A DNA stretch of 64,000 nt, taken from contig PCXA01000014.1 in NCBI GenBank assembly GCA_002796325.1, forward strand, positions 1 through 64,000, written 5' to 3'. The position numbers and the translations under genes are program-made. Below are positions 43,486 through 54,100 of this stretch, piece by piece. The notes below the pieces were generated by a model. That model was not told the DNA's origin. It saw only the letters and a list, made by a program, of their open reading frames with translations, and did no database searches. The DNA is from Deltaproteobacteria bacterium CG11_big_fil_rev_8_21_14_0_20_47_16. Its GTDB lineage: Bacteria > UBA10199 > GCA-002796325 > 1-14-0-20-47-16. The stretch's first letter is position 1. The number at the start of each line of letters is the position of its first letter.

Positions 43486-44313
43486 CTAAATGCGATCTAC
43501 AATCCCCTGAAGCAGTTTGATGACTTTGGGTTGCATGTCTTTCATCGCCTTGATGACGTGGTCATGGGACATGACGCCTTGGAAGCGATCGGCAGACACG
43601 TTTGAAATACAATTGAATGTCAGCACTTTCATGCCCAAAAAATTACAGGCAATCGTTTCAAATACAGTGGACATGCCCACGGTATCTGCACCCATTTGGC
43701 GGAACATGCGAATTTCAGCAGGGGTTTCGTAGCTGGGGCCTGGTGTGCCCAAGTAGACACTTTCTTTCAGCTCAATGCTTTCAGATTGGGCAACGTCGTG
43801 TGCAATGCCGCGCAGTTCCTTGTTGTATGCATCTTGCATGCTGGTGAACTGGTTGGTCTTGCGGCTCATGGCAAGGCCAATCAATGGGTTGGTGCCCATC
43901 ATGTTGATGTGATCCGTCACCACAGAAATATCGCCCACATTCAGTTTTTCAGTAATCGCACCGACCGCATTCGTGGTGATAGAGACCATCGCGCCCAATT
44001 TGTTCATTACAAAATAGGGAAAGACCACGTCTTGCGGGCTGTGTCCTTCATAATAGTGGTAACGTCCTTGTAGGGCTACAAGTGGCACACCTGCATAATT
44101 ACCAAATGTAAGTTTCCCGGTGTGTCCTTCAACGCGCGTTGTGGGGAAGTGGGGAATGTCGCCTGCGGAAATAGTGACCTTGTCAGTCATCGCTTCTACA
44201 AATCCATCCATGCCGCCGGATAGCACGAGCATGGCCTTGGGTTGGATTGTGGTTTTGCTGCTCAAAAATTTCGCAGCTTCATCAACATGTTGAAAATAGG
44301 CTTGGATATTCAT
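43486..44313 (-). CDS. Purine nucleoside phosphorylase (inosine/guanosine type)
   Basis: Cleaves purine nucleosides with phosphate; 275 residues from ATG 44313 (AAGGAG site). Family blocks are present: IPHFPTTRVEGHTGKL, ALQGRYHYYEGHSPQDVVFP, GTPGPSYETPAEIRMFRQMG and DTVGMSTVFETIA. The phosphate loop is LSGGMDG rather than GSGLG, TNAAGG is TNAVGA, and the base-binding Asn lies in FNCISNVSADR. These changes may alter specificity (for example MTA versus inosine). Together with guanine deaminase it suggests purine salvage. Confidence 0.85.
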   Translation of the reverse strand: MNIQAYFQHVDEAAKFLSSKTTIQPKAMLVLSGGMDGFVEAMTDKVTISAGDIPHFPTTRVEGHTGKLTFGNYAGVPLVALQGRYHYYEGHSPQDVVFPYFVMNKLGAMVSITTNAVGAITEKLNVGDISVVTDHINMMGTNPLIGLAMSRKTNQFTSMQDAYNKELRGIAHDVAQSESIELKESVYLGTPGPSYETPAEIRMFRQMGADTVGMSTVFETIACNFLGMKVLTFNCISNVSADRFQGVMSHDHVIKAMKDMQPKVIKLLQGIVDRI

Positions 44314-44369
44314 GGGGACTCCTTTATGAGGCTTCAATCACATTTAAATAACATAAATCAAGGACGCAT

Positions 44370-45242
44370 ATGAAACCACGCATTGGATTTATTGGACTCG
44401 GACTCATGGGAGCCCCCATGTGCAAACGCTTTCTCAAAGCGGGCTACAAGGTCACGGTTTGGGGGAGGCATGCCAAACGCTGCGCGCCGCTCGTCAAGGC
44501 TGGGGCCAAGCAAGCAGCGACTCCTGCAGAGTTGGCCGTTGCAAGCGATGTGGTTATCACGATTGTGACGGCCCCCAGAGATGTGGGCGAAGTGCTGTTT
44601 GCCAAGAATGGTGTGGTGGATGGGGCGCATGATGGGCTTACTGTGATTGATATGAGTACCATTGGTCGTCAGGCAGCGCGCGGCATTTCAGATGGCCTGG
44701 CCGATTATGGTATTGAATTTATGGATGCGCCAGTAACGGGCAGTGTTCCGTCTGCAGAAGCAGGAACCTTGGTCATTATTGCGGGCGGTTCAAAAAAAAT
44801 GTTCAAGCGTTGTGAAAAAATTCTCAAGGTTATGGGCATGCCTCACTTGATGGGCGACACTGGTTCAGGCCAACTTGTGAAGACGATGCAAAATATGATT
44901 GGTGCATCTGAGCTGTGCGCATTGGGCGAAGCCTTGGCGCTGTGTGAGTCTTATGGCGTGCCACGCAAGCGTGCGGGTGATTTGCTGTCACTCACAGGTG
45001 TGGCATCGCCTCTGATTAAAATGAAAATCCCATCGATGGTAAAAGAAAAGTATCCCACACTCTTTTCGTTAGCGAACATGTTGAAGGATTTGAAATTGGG
45101 TCAACTAGAAGCGCGTCGTGCTGGACTTAAACTGCGCGTGGGTCGCGCCGCCGAAACATCGTATGTGCTGGCCAATGATATGGGGTTGAGCCACCAAGAT
45201 TTTGCTGCAGTGGCGAAAGTGTCTCAAAGGAAAAAACGCTAA
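44370..45242 (+). CDS. Beta-hydroxyacid dehydrogenase (3-hydroxyisobutyrate / tartronate semialdehyde type)
   Basis: This 290-residue NAD(P)-dependent dehydrogenase has the N-terminal cofactor fold RIGFIGLGLMGAPMCKRFLK. MSTIGRQAARGISDGL is followed by the substrate loop FMDAPVTGSVPSAEAGTLVI. The catalytic Lys is in GQLVKTMQNM. The C-terminal domain is helical. The Lys helix and DAPVTGS fit the 3-hydroxyisobutyrate dehydrogenase family, but closely related enzymes (GarR, GLYR) cannot be separated. It overlaps the convergent Ppx/GppA gene by 4 nt. Confidence 0.85.
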   Translation: MKPRIGFIGLGLMGAPMCKRFLKAGYKVTVWGRHAKRCAPLVKAGAKQAATPAELAVASDVVITIVTAPRDVGEVLFAKNGVVDGAHDGLTVIDMSTIGRQAARGISDGLADYGIEFMDAPVTGSVPSAEAGTLVIIAGGSKKMFKRCEKILKVMGMPHLMGDTGSGQLVKTMQNMIGASELCALGEALALCESYGVPRKRAGDLLSLTGVASPLIKMKIPSMVKEKYPTLFSLANMLKDLKLGQLEARRAGLKLRVGRAAETSYVLANDMGLSHQDFAAVAKVSQRKKR

Positions 45243-46141
45243 AGCCGATACGCCAGGCCCCAGCGGATGCCGTGGTGGCAGGCGACAATGGAATTTTTAC
45301 CAAAATGTTCCATGGCTTCTTCCAAGATGAGCGCGCCAGGGTAGATTACATCGGCACGTTTGGGTTCCAGGCCGGGGAGCTTCTTTCGCTCTTCTGTACT
45401 CAGCGGTAATAAATCACTCAAAATGCGTTCCACATCGGCCATGCTCAGCACGTGGCCATGTACTTGTTCGTGGTCGTACTTTTCAAGCTGCAGCGTCATG
45501 GCAGCGAGTGTGGTGACGGTTCCCGCAATGCCCACCATGGTCAGGCCTTTGGTATCCGCAAGGGCACTCTCAGGGAGCATTCCCAAATATTCTAAAACAG
45601 CGCCTTCCATTTCTACAGCATCTTCGGTGCCCAGCGGATCATGTTGTCCGTAATTTTCCTGCAAGGTTACAGCGCCCAGTTTAAGGCTTTGGGTGTGTAA
45701 TCCTTGGGCCGTCTTCCAAATAAATTCGGTGGAGCCGCCCCCAATATCGATGACCAAAATGTTGTCGCCAAATTCGGCACGTGCGGCATCAAAAGACAAT
45801 GACGCTTCTTCATCGCCACTAATGATTTGAACTTGAATGCCGGTTTCCTTTTGAATGCGGTCTACAAATTCTTGTGCGTTGGTCGCGCGACGAAATGCCG
45901 ATGTGCCCACAGCCACAATGGGGGATGCCTGATACTTCTTACAAATATCGGCATATGCTTTGAGTGTATCCAATGTGCGCTGCATGCCATCGGGATGAAG
46001 CCTGTTGCTACTACCCAGGCCTTGCCCCAGGCGTGTGAGTTCCGCAGATTCGTGAATGGAGGTGATTTTACCGTCGGCGGCTTTTTCACCGATCAGCAAG
46101 AGAACTGCATTGGTACCAATGTCGATTGTGGCGAATGGCAT
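45239..46141 (-). CDS. Ppx/GppA-family exopolyphosphatase / pppGpp phosphatase
   Basis: This 300-residue phosphatase matches the ASKHA fold: FATIDIGTNAVLLLI (phosphate-1), SPIVAVGTSAFRRATNAQEF, IISGDEEASLSFDAA, LVIDIGGGSTEFIW (phosphate-2) and GIAGTVTTLAAM. VIYPGALILEEAM ends the family core. Short members of this length act on polyphosphate or pppGpp; the HD extension of long Ppx is absent. Confidence 0.88.
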   Translation of the reverse strand: MPFATIDIGTNAVLLLIGEKAADGKITSIHESAELTRLGQGLGSSNRLHPDGMQRTLDTLKAYADICKKYQASPIVAVGTSAFRRATNAQEFVDRIQKETGIQVQIISGDEEASLSFDAARAEFGDNILVIDIGGGSTEFIWKTAQGLHTQSLKLGAVTLQENYGQHDPLGTEDAVEMEGAVLEYLGMLPESALADTKGLTMVGIAGTVTTLAAMTLQLEKYDHEQVHGHVLSMADVERILSDLLPLSTEERKKLPGLEPKRADVIYPGALILEEAMEHFGKNSIVACHHGIRWGLAYRL

Positions 46142-46181
46142 GCTGCCATCATGAAAGATCGTTCAATCAAATACAATGTAT

Positions 46182-46598
46182 TTATAGAAAGATTGCTTTT
46201 TGTTCTACATTGCCTTGGGTGGGTATCAGTTGGGGACTGGCAATCTTTTTAGGATGATGCAATTGAAGGCTATACGCAAAGAGGGGTTGCGTAACGTTAA
46301 ACCGCAGAAACTCTTGTGTTGATTTTACCCAGCCGTTCCATGTGGTAACGATTTTTTCTTGGGGTGTCGTTTGAGTTAATGCATCTATGCTATTGAGTAG
46401 TCCCACCGCATTATGATGAGAGTGCTCATCTTGAACCAATTGCTGAAGTCGTTCCTTAAGGTCAATGAGGGGGTCTTGGACGATAAAATGATCTAATGCC
46501 CGCTCTAATTTGATTGTTCCAACAATGAGGCGGTCCGAAATGGCCGTAGAAGCGCTAAAAAGACCATCTTTTATAGTTTTTACAAGGTCGAGTTCCAT
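46182..46598 (-). CDS. Hypothetical helical cytoplasmic protein
   Basis: This 138-residue protein has no signal peptide or membrane helix. It looks mostly helical: TIKDGLFSASTAISDRLIVG, then PLIDLKERLQQLVQDEH, then a KIVTTWNGWVKSTQEFLRF segment. The segment EHSHHN is His-rich. No ribosome site is obvious. It follows the Ppx gene in the same direction after 40 nt. No family recognised. Confidence 0.5.
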   Translation of the reverse strand: MELDLVKTIKDGLFSASTAISDRLIVGTIKLERALDHFIVQDPLIDLKERLQQLVQDEHSHHNAVGLLNSIDALTQTTPQEKIVTTWNGWVKSTQEFLRFNVTQPLFAYSLQLHHPKKIASPQLIPTQGNVEQKAIFL

Positions 46599-46643
46599 AT
46601 CTACTATTATTATCGGCAGATTTTCAGAAAAGTTGTGTGCACG

Positions 46644-47186
46644 TTACTGCTTTGCACCAAACAGACAATAGCCTGGGACACTGAACAGGGGGTTGACCCA
46701 ATTGCATTGAGCTTGACGGTTAAATAATCCAAGCTGGAATAGTGAATCAGTTTGGTGCGTTATATTGGTAACAAAGCCTATTTGTACGCCGTGAGTGCGC
46801 TGGCCAGCAAAGTTGCATCCAGCAATTTGAAAGCCAGAAACATTGCCCAATGCATAATTTACAAGGCCCAATTGAAATCCAGAAATGTTACGTTGAGCTT
46901 GGTTTGTGATTACCCCAAGTTGAAATCCGGTAATGTCACCAGATGATTTGTTGACACCTGACAACATGACGCCTGTTGCATCACCCTCTACAATACATTT
47001 GCCGCCGATGCAAAGTCCCTCAAAACTGCCTTTGATATGAGTTTCTAAGCCGATGGCAATACCTTGTATGGTCGTTTTACATGGGCCGTTTGATTGTGAC
47101 TCTGATTTGTTGCGCCCAATAGAAATACTGAGTGGCCACCATCTTCCACTGTAGTGAATGCTGTTTGTGCAGTTGTTGGGTTCCAT
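46644..47186 (-). CDS. GFQLG-repeat protein (LA_2272-like surface repeat)
   Basis: This 180-residue protein has ~5 degenerate repeats of 18-22 residues with the core GFQLGV/ILN: DITGFQLGVITNQAQ, NISGFQLGLVNYALG, VSGFQIAGCNFAGQ, THGVQIGFVTN and LFQLGLFN. This is the pattern of LA_2272-type surface repeat proteins, thought to fold as a beta-solenoid or barrel. No signal peptide or lipobox is seen in this frame, so export is unproven or the start is wrong. It precedes the helical gene in the same direction. Confidence 0.55.
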   Translation of the reverse strand: MEPNNCTNSIHYSGRWWPLSISIGRNKSESQSNGPCKTTIQGIAIGLETHIKGSFEGLCIGGKCIVEGDATGVMLSGVNKSSGDITGFQLGVITNQAQRNISGFQLGLVNYALGNVSGFQIAGCNFAGQRTHGVQIGFVTNITHQTDSLFQLGLFNRQAQCNWVNPLFSVPGYCLFGAKQ

Positions 47187-47248
47187 AACGTAAGGGGTTA
47201 TCGGCCACAGTTAGAATTGGTTGCTAGAAAATTTGTGACATTTTTGTA

Positions 47249-47623
47249 TCATAGTTGGCAGCTGCCATCGTCGCAGTTGAAGCGGTGACGGTTTTTGGCG
47301 ATGATTTTGTAGACCATTTGGGCGATCAAGCGAATACCTGGAAGCAATATAAAATGCCCCAGTAGGCGCCAACCAGCCCCCGGTAAATAGGTAAGTGCTG
47401 TGGCGGTGGCATATTCACCCGATCGAATTTCACCAGTGGGGAGCACCAACTGAACGGCACCCTGGTATTTGGCATCGTTTAATTGCGGATAACGTGATTC
47501 ACGTTCTGGGGATTGTCTTGGTAAAAAATCAATGCGGCTCGGCAAGTCATGTGCCTTAAACCACGCCATGCTGCGCCGGCAGAAACTGCAATCACCATCA
47601 TAAATCAAAATTGGTTTGCTCAT
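47249..47623 (-). CDS. DCC-family thiol-disulfide oxidoreductase (DUF393)
   Basis: This 124-residue thioredoxin-like protein starts PILIYDGDCSFCRRSMAWF. It carries the family C-x2-C site at the end of strand one with YDGDC. FLPRQSPERESRYPQLN is followed by GEIRSGEYATATALTYLPG, typical of DUF393. A C-terminal helix and a Cys pair (NCDDGSCQL) complete it. Family members may be redox or disulfide proteins. AGGGA precedes the start. Confidence 0.88.
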   Translation of the reverse strand: MSKPILIYDGDCSFCRRSMAWFKAHDLPSRIDFLPRQSPERESRYPQLNDAKYQGAVQLVLPTGEIRSGEYATATALTYLPGAGWRLLGHFILLPGIRLIAQMVYKIIAKNRHRFNCDDGSCQL

Positions 47624-47787
47624 TCCCTAAGTCTGTCATGAACCTGGGTAAAAGACAAGTGCTCGCAAACGAGCCATTGGCACTGTTTGTGCAGTGTTGC
47701 TGTTTTGGTCGAGATCCCAATTGACAACTTTTGTTGAAAGGAGCAGGGAGATGGAACGCAAAAAAGGGTAAAAAGACGGAGTACGAA

Positions 47788-48072
47788 ATGGCGGCTGAAG
47801 TACGATATTTTAATATTCTATTGGAAGAAATGCGCGGGCACTTTCAATTGTTGACCGAAGGCTTGGTGTCACTTGGTGAGCGCATGGATCGGCGGTTTGC
47901 GGAGCAAGATGCCAAATGGGAAGCGCGTTTTGGAACACTTGAAATGGCAGTGCGGCAAAACAGCCAAGATATACAATCACTGCAACGCGACGTGACCTCA
48001 TTACATACGAAATATGACCGACATGAGAGTGATATCGGTGTTTTAAAAGTTGCTGTGGGTGTCGAAAGTTAA
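47788..48072 (+). CDS. Small coiled-coil protein upstream of the RHS gene
   Basis: This 94-residue protein starts at ATG 47788 with GGAG seven bases upstream (a longer frame from 47731 has no site). It is almost entirely helical with heptad character: RGHFQLLTEGLVSLGERMDR, then RFGTLEMAVRQNSQDIQSLQ, then a closing VTSLHTKYDRHESDIGVLKV. There is no signal peptide. It ends 95 nt before the RHS start codon. A link to the RHS protein is only positional. Confidence 0.6.
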   Translation: MAAEVRYFNILLEEMRGHFQLLTEGLVSLGERMDRRFAEQDAKWEARFGTLEMAVRQNSQDIQSLQRDVTSLHTKYDRHESDIGVLKVAVGVES

Positions 48073-48167
48073 ACACGACACTGTCTTATTTCTGAACAGT
48101 CCCACCTCTTATGTATCATTAAAATCTTTAAAAACCATTGGCATGTTCCGTGCAGCACACACCGTGC

Positions 48168-51100
48168 ATGGATTGGTTTCTGAAGTGGTATAAATTATGG
48201 GTGGGCGTATGGATGGTGACACTGATGGGGAGTGTGGCGCCTGTACATGCCACACTTTTCGAAAAACCGGGTGCCGTTTCTGAAACCACCACGCAAGTTC
48301 GTCAAGATTCCGCACATATTTTGTCCCAAGCCTATCAACTCTCCGGTCTCAAAGAGACAACTCAAAATTTGGCAGCACGGTATTTAAACGAAGCCCTTTC
48401 CCAAAAGGCAGCGGATTGGGTGGGGCAGGCGATTACGTCTGTCATTGCTGAACATAAAGGTCCCAGTTTTCGAGAAAAATTAAATGATCCCAAGCTGCGC
48501 GCCGAGATGAAGATGCGCGTTGCGGCACGTATTCGCGAAGAGATGCCCAAGCTTGCCAAGAAAGTTGTCTATGAGCGCCTCATGCAGGGGGCGTTATCCG
48601 AAACCGATCCTGTGGCGCAAAAGATGGTGGGACATATGGTTGATGCGATGACAACGCCGCTGAATACGCAAATCGATCAGTGGGCCGATACTGCTTATAA
48701 TACAGCGATCGGTCAGGTGGATCGGTATTTGAAAACAAGTGTCTCGTTGGGACGTGGGAACACGCTTAACCTGGATGCCACGGATCTGCGCGGGACGATT
48801 GATCGGGCTGTGCGTCTGGAGACGATTACAGATGCGATTGCTACGCCCATGGCACATGCCTTGGGTGAATCCACGTTTACGAATATGCAAGAACGGCTTT
48901 CGACATTTTTGGATGATGAGCTGCCACCGGAAATAGCGCACGCGATTCGTGCGGGGCCCGAACAAGTCGATGCGTGGATTGCGCAAGGGAAAGGGTATTT
49001 GCCAAGCGAACAAATGAGTCGTTTGAAAGATAAAGTCCTGTCGATGCCGGTCATCACTATTCCCAACGAAGTTTATGGCCCCACATTGGCGGGTTCTGCT
49101 GCACGGCATTTTGCACTCGCGTTTGCCGACTTCCCGATTGTGAATGCCTATGAATTGAATCGTGGTCGTGAAGTGACGCAGGTCATGATTTGGCAGCTGC
49201 GCAATAAAACGGGCATTACGCTGAATGTGGGCCAACTGTTGGACTTAAGTCAGTGGGCGTTGGGTCAAGTTGGGGGTCTGGGGCAATTTGGGCGAAGCGT
49301 TGCCGAGATGCGGGGGCAAATTAATGAGATTGAGTCGCAGTTAAAAGGAATTGAGGGGCAACTTACCGGAGCCGTCGATCAGTACAATGCGTTACTCAAA
49401 GAAAAGGTCGCGCAACTCGAGGCCTCACTCAAAAAATATCAGGAGATGGCGGCAGCACCGGTGCGTGATGGGATTGCATGGGCCAATGAGTCATTAGGTG
49501 GAGCGCGCGACTGGCTCACGGATCAGTTGCCGGAAAATATGAATGGGATTCCTTCGACATGGGGAGATTTTAAAAGGACGGCAGGGATTCCCGATAAAGT
49601 GCTGGGTGATTTTGGTGATAAGTCGCCTATGGATATAACTGGTGTGGCTGAAAAGTTGAAGACGTGGAATGCAGCCTTGGCCGATCAAATGGCCAATGTA
49701 CTGGTGGATAAAGCGCATGCATTGTTGCCCCAGCCTGAAATTGCACCAGAAGAAGAAAATCCGGCACAAAACCCAAGCGAAAGTGAGGACTACGACCCTG
49801 TGGTGTTGCACAATGGTGAATTTGTGCATCCGGTTGTAGATGTTATGATTCCAGGTCGCGGTTTGAATTTTGAATTTAAACGCATCTATCGCAGTCGCAG
49901 TCATTTTATAGGACGACTGGGGTGGAATTGGACCAGTAATCTAGATGAATCGCTGCAAACCTGGGTTGCGCCCTCTGGTCCTGGCATTACGTGGGTGGAT
50001 GCGGATGGGCGTAAGTTCTTTTTTGCAGCGCGCACAGATCAGTTAGGTGCGTTTGTATCTCCTGCAGGTGTTTTTGTTCAACTGCGTACCATTTGGAATG
50101 ATGGTGAAAAGTTCTTTGAAATTAAAACGCCTGAAGGCCAGGTGACGCGCTTTGATCATCGGGGGCTACTCCTTTCAACTTGTGATCGTTATGATAACTG
50201 TTTGCGTTATGAGCGTGATGCCAGCGGTTTGCTCTCGTCAGTTCTTGATACGGTGGGGCGTCGCGTGGTGTTTTCATATGACCATGTTGGGCGTTTACAG
50301 AAGATGACGGATAGCGCCAGTCGTGAATGGCGTTATGATTATGATGCCAACGGCGATCTTGTGCATGCTGTTTCCCCCAATAACATTGTGACAGCTTATT
50401 ATTACAGCAGTGGACAGCCCGATGAGTCGCTTAATCACAACATGACAGCGACACGTGATCCAAGAGGTAATCTATATTTGCGTAACATTTATGGGAAATC
50501 AGGATTTGCGCATGATCAAGTGGTTGCGCAGTCCTATGGTGGTGGCAATCATGTGGTGAAAAGTCGATGGGTGATGCTGCGTCCTTTGTGGGTGGCGCGC
50601 CAAATGCCAGACTCAATGAATGTGGCGGTCAGTCGTGTGGACTTGCGTGACCGGCGCGGCATTGTGAAGCGGTATTGGCATAACGCGGCGGGGAATGTAC
50701 TCAAAAATGATCTGATTGATAGTGCGGGTCGCGTGCATTTGGGGATGCGGTATCGCTATGATGATAATAGTTTGCGCGTTGCTGAAATTCTGCCGAGTGG
50801 CGTGCGAATTCAAAAGCAGTATCACAATGCACAGATTGCTCTGTATCAAGTGAACGATCGCAAAACGATAGTTCAGTACGAGGATCGCTGGAACGCCCCA
50901 ATGCGCATGACTACGCCAGATGGTCTTGTGACTGAATGGCATTATGATGCACGCGGGTCGCTGTGCTTGATGCGCCGGTTTCCGGAAAATGACCCCGCCC
51001 ACGTTATTCAATCCCATTTTCAATCCAACCACTACGGACAACGTGATCAGATGAAAGATGCCGTGGGCGCTGTCACGAGCTATACGTATGCTGGTGCAAA

Positions 51101-54100
51101 TTTGGTTGCCATGGTTCGGGATGCAACAGGGCTGCGTGAGGCAACGCAATATCGTTATGACGCGATAGGTAATATTATAGAAATGATACTCCCCAATGGG
51201 GGTGTTCGAAAATTTGATGTGGATGCGCAGAATCAAATTTATCGTGAAACCACACCAATGGGATACGTGTACCGGTATGCGTATGATGCTAATGGCAATA
51301 TGATTGCAATGCATGTTGGTGATACCAAATATCAATTCGAATACGATATCTTGGATCGCTTGGTAATGAAAGACGATGCCGTTTCAAAGACTCGCTATGC
51401 ATATGATGTGAATAGTCATCTCATTGAAGTTGTGTGGCCTGAAGGAAATGCCACGCGCTATATCTACGATGCCATGGGTCGCGTGACACAGATGATTAAG
51501 GGAAAACCGGGTCGTGTACGTACTCAGTATCAGTATGATGTTGATGGTAATATCGTGGGAATTGGTGATGGTACGGGAAATCTGACAATCGTTCATCGAA
51601 ATGCATATGGAGAAGTAACGTCTGTTAAAAACCCAAATGGTCTTTTGCAGGAGTGGGATCGCAATACATGGGGAGTGGTTGTTGCAGAACGGTCTAGTGG
51701 CCGTGATGGATTACGTTTGGCGGAGACGCGCTTTTCGCAAGATGCTCTGAGGCTTCAAAAGACAACCTCACGTTGGGATTCAGATCATCAAAAATGGCTA
51801 ACGACAGTGGATCGCTTTGATGCGTTGGGTCGACTAATACGTCAGCAGTCTCCTTCGGGGGCGATTGTTCAGAGGTCTTATGATGGCATAGGGAATTTAC
51901 TACGCCTCGAATTACCAGAAGGGGTTGGGTACCGTTGGGAGTATAGTGCGCTGGGTCTTCCTAAAAGGGAAGTTGCGCCTGGTGGCGGGGTAACTCAGTT
52001 CGAGTATGATCTTCAGGGGCGTCTTGTTTCTCAACGACTACCTAATTTGGCACTGACAACATATTCCTATAATGCGCATGACAATATTACTGAGATCCAC
52101 CCTCCAGAAGGTGCAGTGATTCGCTATTCCTATGATGCAGCAGGAAGACGGACGGTTGTAGATGCCGAAGGTCGTGTGACGCGTTACGACTGGGATGGAA
52201 ACGGACGGTTGCGACGCTTGGTGGATCACGAAGGTGCCGAGACGTTGTATGGTTACGATAACGAAGATCGGTTGCAGCAGATGCAGTATCCCGATGGTGG
52301 TGTAGAATCGTATCAATATGATCGCAATGACTATGAAGTAGGGCGATGTTTGGATGCACACTGTATTGCTTCCCAAGTGGATGTGATGGGGAATGTGACG
52401 CAGCGGCGTGCGGGGGATGTTCAACAGCGTATGATTTATGATCCGTTGGGTCGCATGGTTGATGCTGAGCAGGGCGATTCTAAAATAACCATTCAATATA
52501 ATACGCTATCCCAGGTGAACCGTGTGAATCAAAACCAGTTTGATGTGGTGATGCGCTACAATGACGATGGGTTTCGCCAATCGCTTTCATACTCAGATAG
52601 TCAATCAATTGAATGGCAGCGTGATGCGTTAGGGCGCGTGACGAAAATCAACTCGGGTCCAGTGCAAGTGCCACAGGTTTGGGATAGTTATGGGCCTAGC
52701 CGGGTGCAGCTTGGTAAACAGGTAGATGGATATCAATACGATGCGATGGGAAATGTTGTGTCACAAATGGTCGCTGGTAATGTTTCTCATTACCACTATA
52801 ACGCATTGGGTGATGTGACGTCACAGAACAATATTCAGTATACTTATGATCCTTGGGAGCAATTGCGCACAGCAGGCCATCAGATATTTGAATACCATAA
52901 AAAGCCAGAGCCGACCTATGATCGCCGCGGTAATTTAATGCAAGATGGTCAACTCATTTATCACTATGATGCATTGGATCGATTGAGTGCTGTAGATAAT
53001 GCAAGTGGAATTCCGATTGCTCGATATTTTTATGATGCCCTGAATCGTCGAATTGCCAAAGAGATTTACAAAAAAAATGGTGGCTGGACACATATAGACT
53101 ATCGCTATGATGGATGGGAGCTGGTGGATATCGTCGAAGCCAATCAACAGATTCAATATGTGAGTGAAGATCGTTTGGATGGCATTGTCGCGATGCGTGT
53201 TACAATTAATGGGCTAGAGCAAGGTTATTATTTGCATCGGGATCGCCTGGGAAATGTGATTAGTGTCAGTGATGCCGCTGGTAAAATTGTCGAGCGATAT
53301 GCGTATGATCCGTTTGGTCAACCACAAACGATTTCAAAAATGGGCAATGTGCGCATGTTCACAGGTCAAGTCTATGACGCAGAAACAGGTCTCTATTATA
53401 TGCGCAATCGGTATTATTCCCCGCGCCTCAGGCAGTTTCTAACGCGGGATCCCATTGGGTATAAGGCACTTCTGTATAGCCCATCGTCTGTACCAATGCC
53501 TGTAGGGTTTTCGTTCCATCGAAGCCTAGGTGCAACAACTCATGCGAGTTTACCCAACCAAATGGGGGGTATGTTGCTTGATACATCGTTATATGTGTCC
53601 AATCTGCTTGCCCAAAATGGCGTGGGTGTTGAGACAAATTTGTATACTTATGTTGGCAATAATCCACTCAATGAAACGGATCCCTTGGGGCTTTATTACA
53701 TGCGGCTTAATCGGGACCGTGGGTTGATGTATTTGTACTCTCAGACTGGTAACTATATTGATGGCTGGGATGTGGGAACGCGTGGCAGTCACGACAATCG
53801 TCTTAAACGCTTGGGTGACACCCCAAATGGGATTTATAAGGTTACATCGGCAACGGGTGGGCTTGATTATCGGCACCCTAAAATTACAATGACAGTGAAC
53901 GGTAAAAGGCGGGTGATTGGCCCTGAATCATATGGGTTGGGCTATCTTGGACTTCAGCCAATCGCGATAGAACCAGGGGCAAAAGGGCGTAGTGGTTTGG
54001 CGATTCATGGGGGCGGTTCAGGGCTTAAAAATGCCCTGGAAAATACGCACCAGAAATTGGTTTCGACTTATGGCTGTGTGCGTATGCATAATGACGACAT

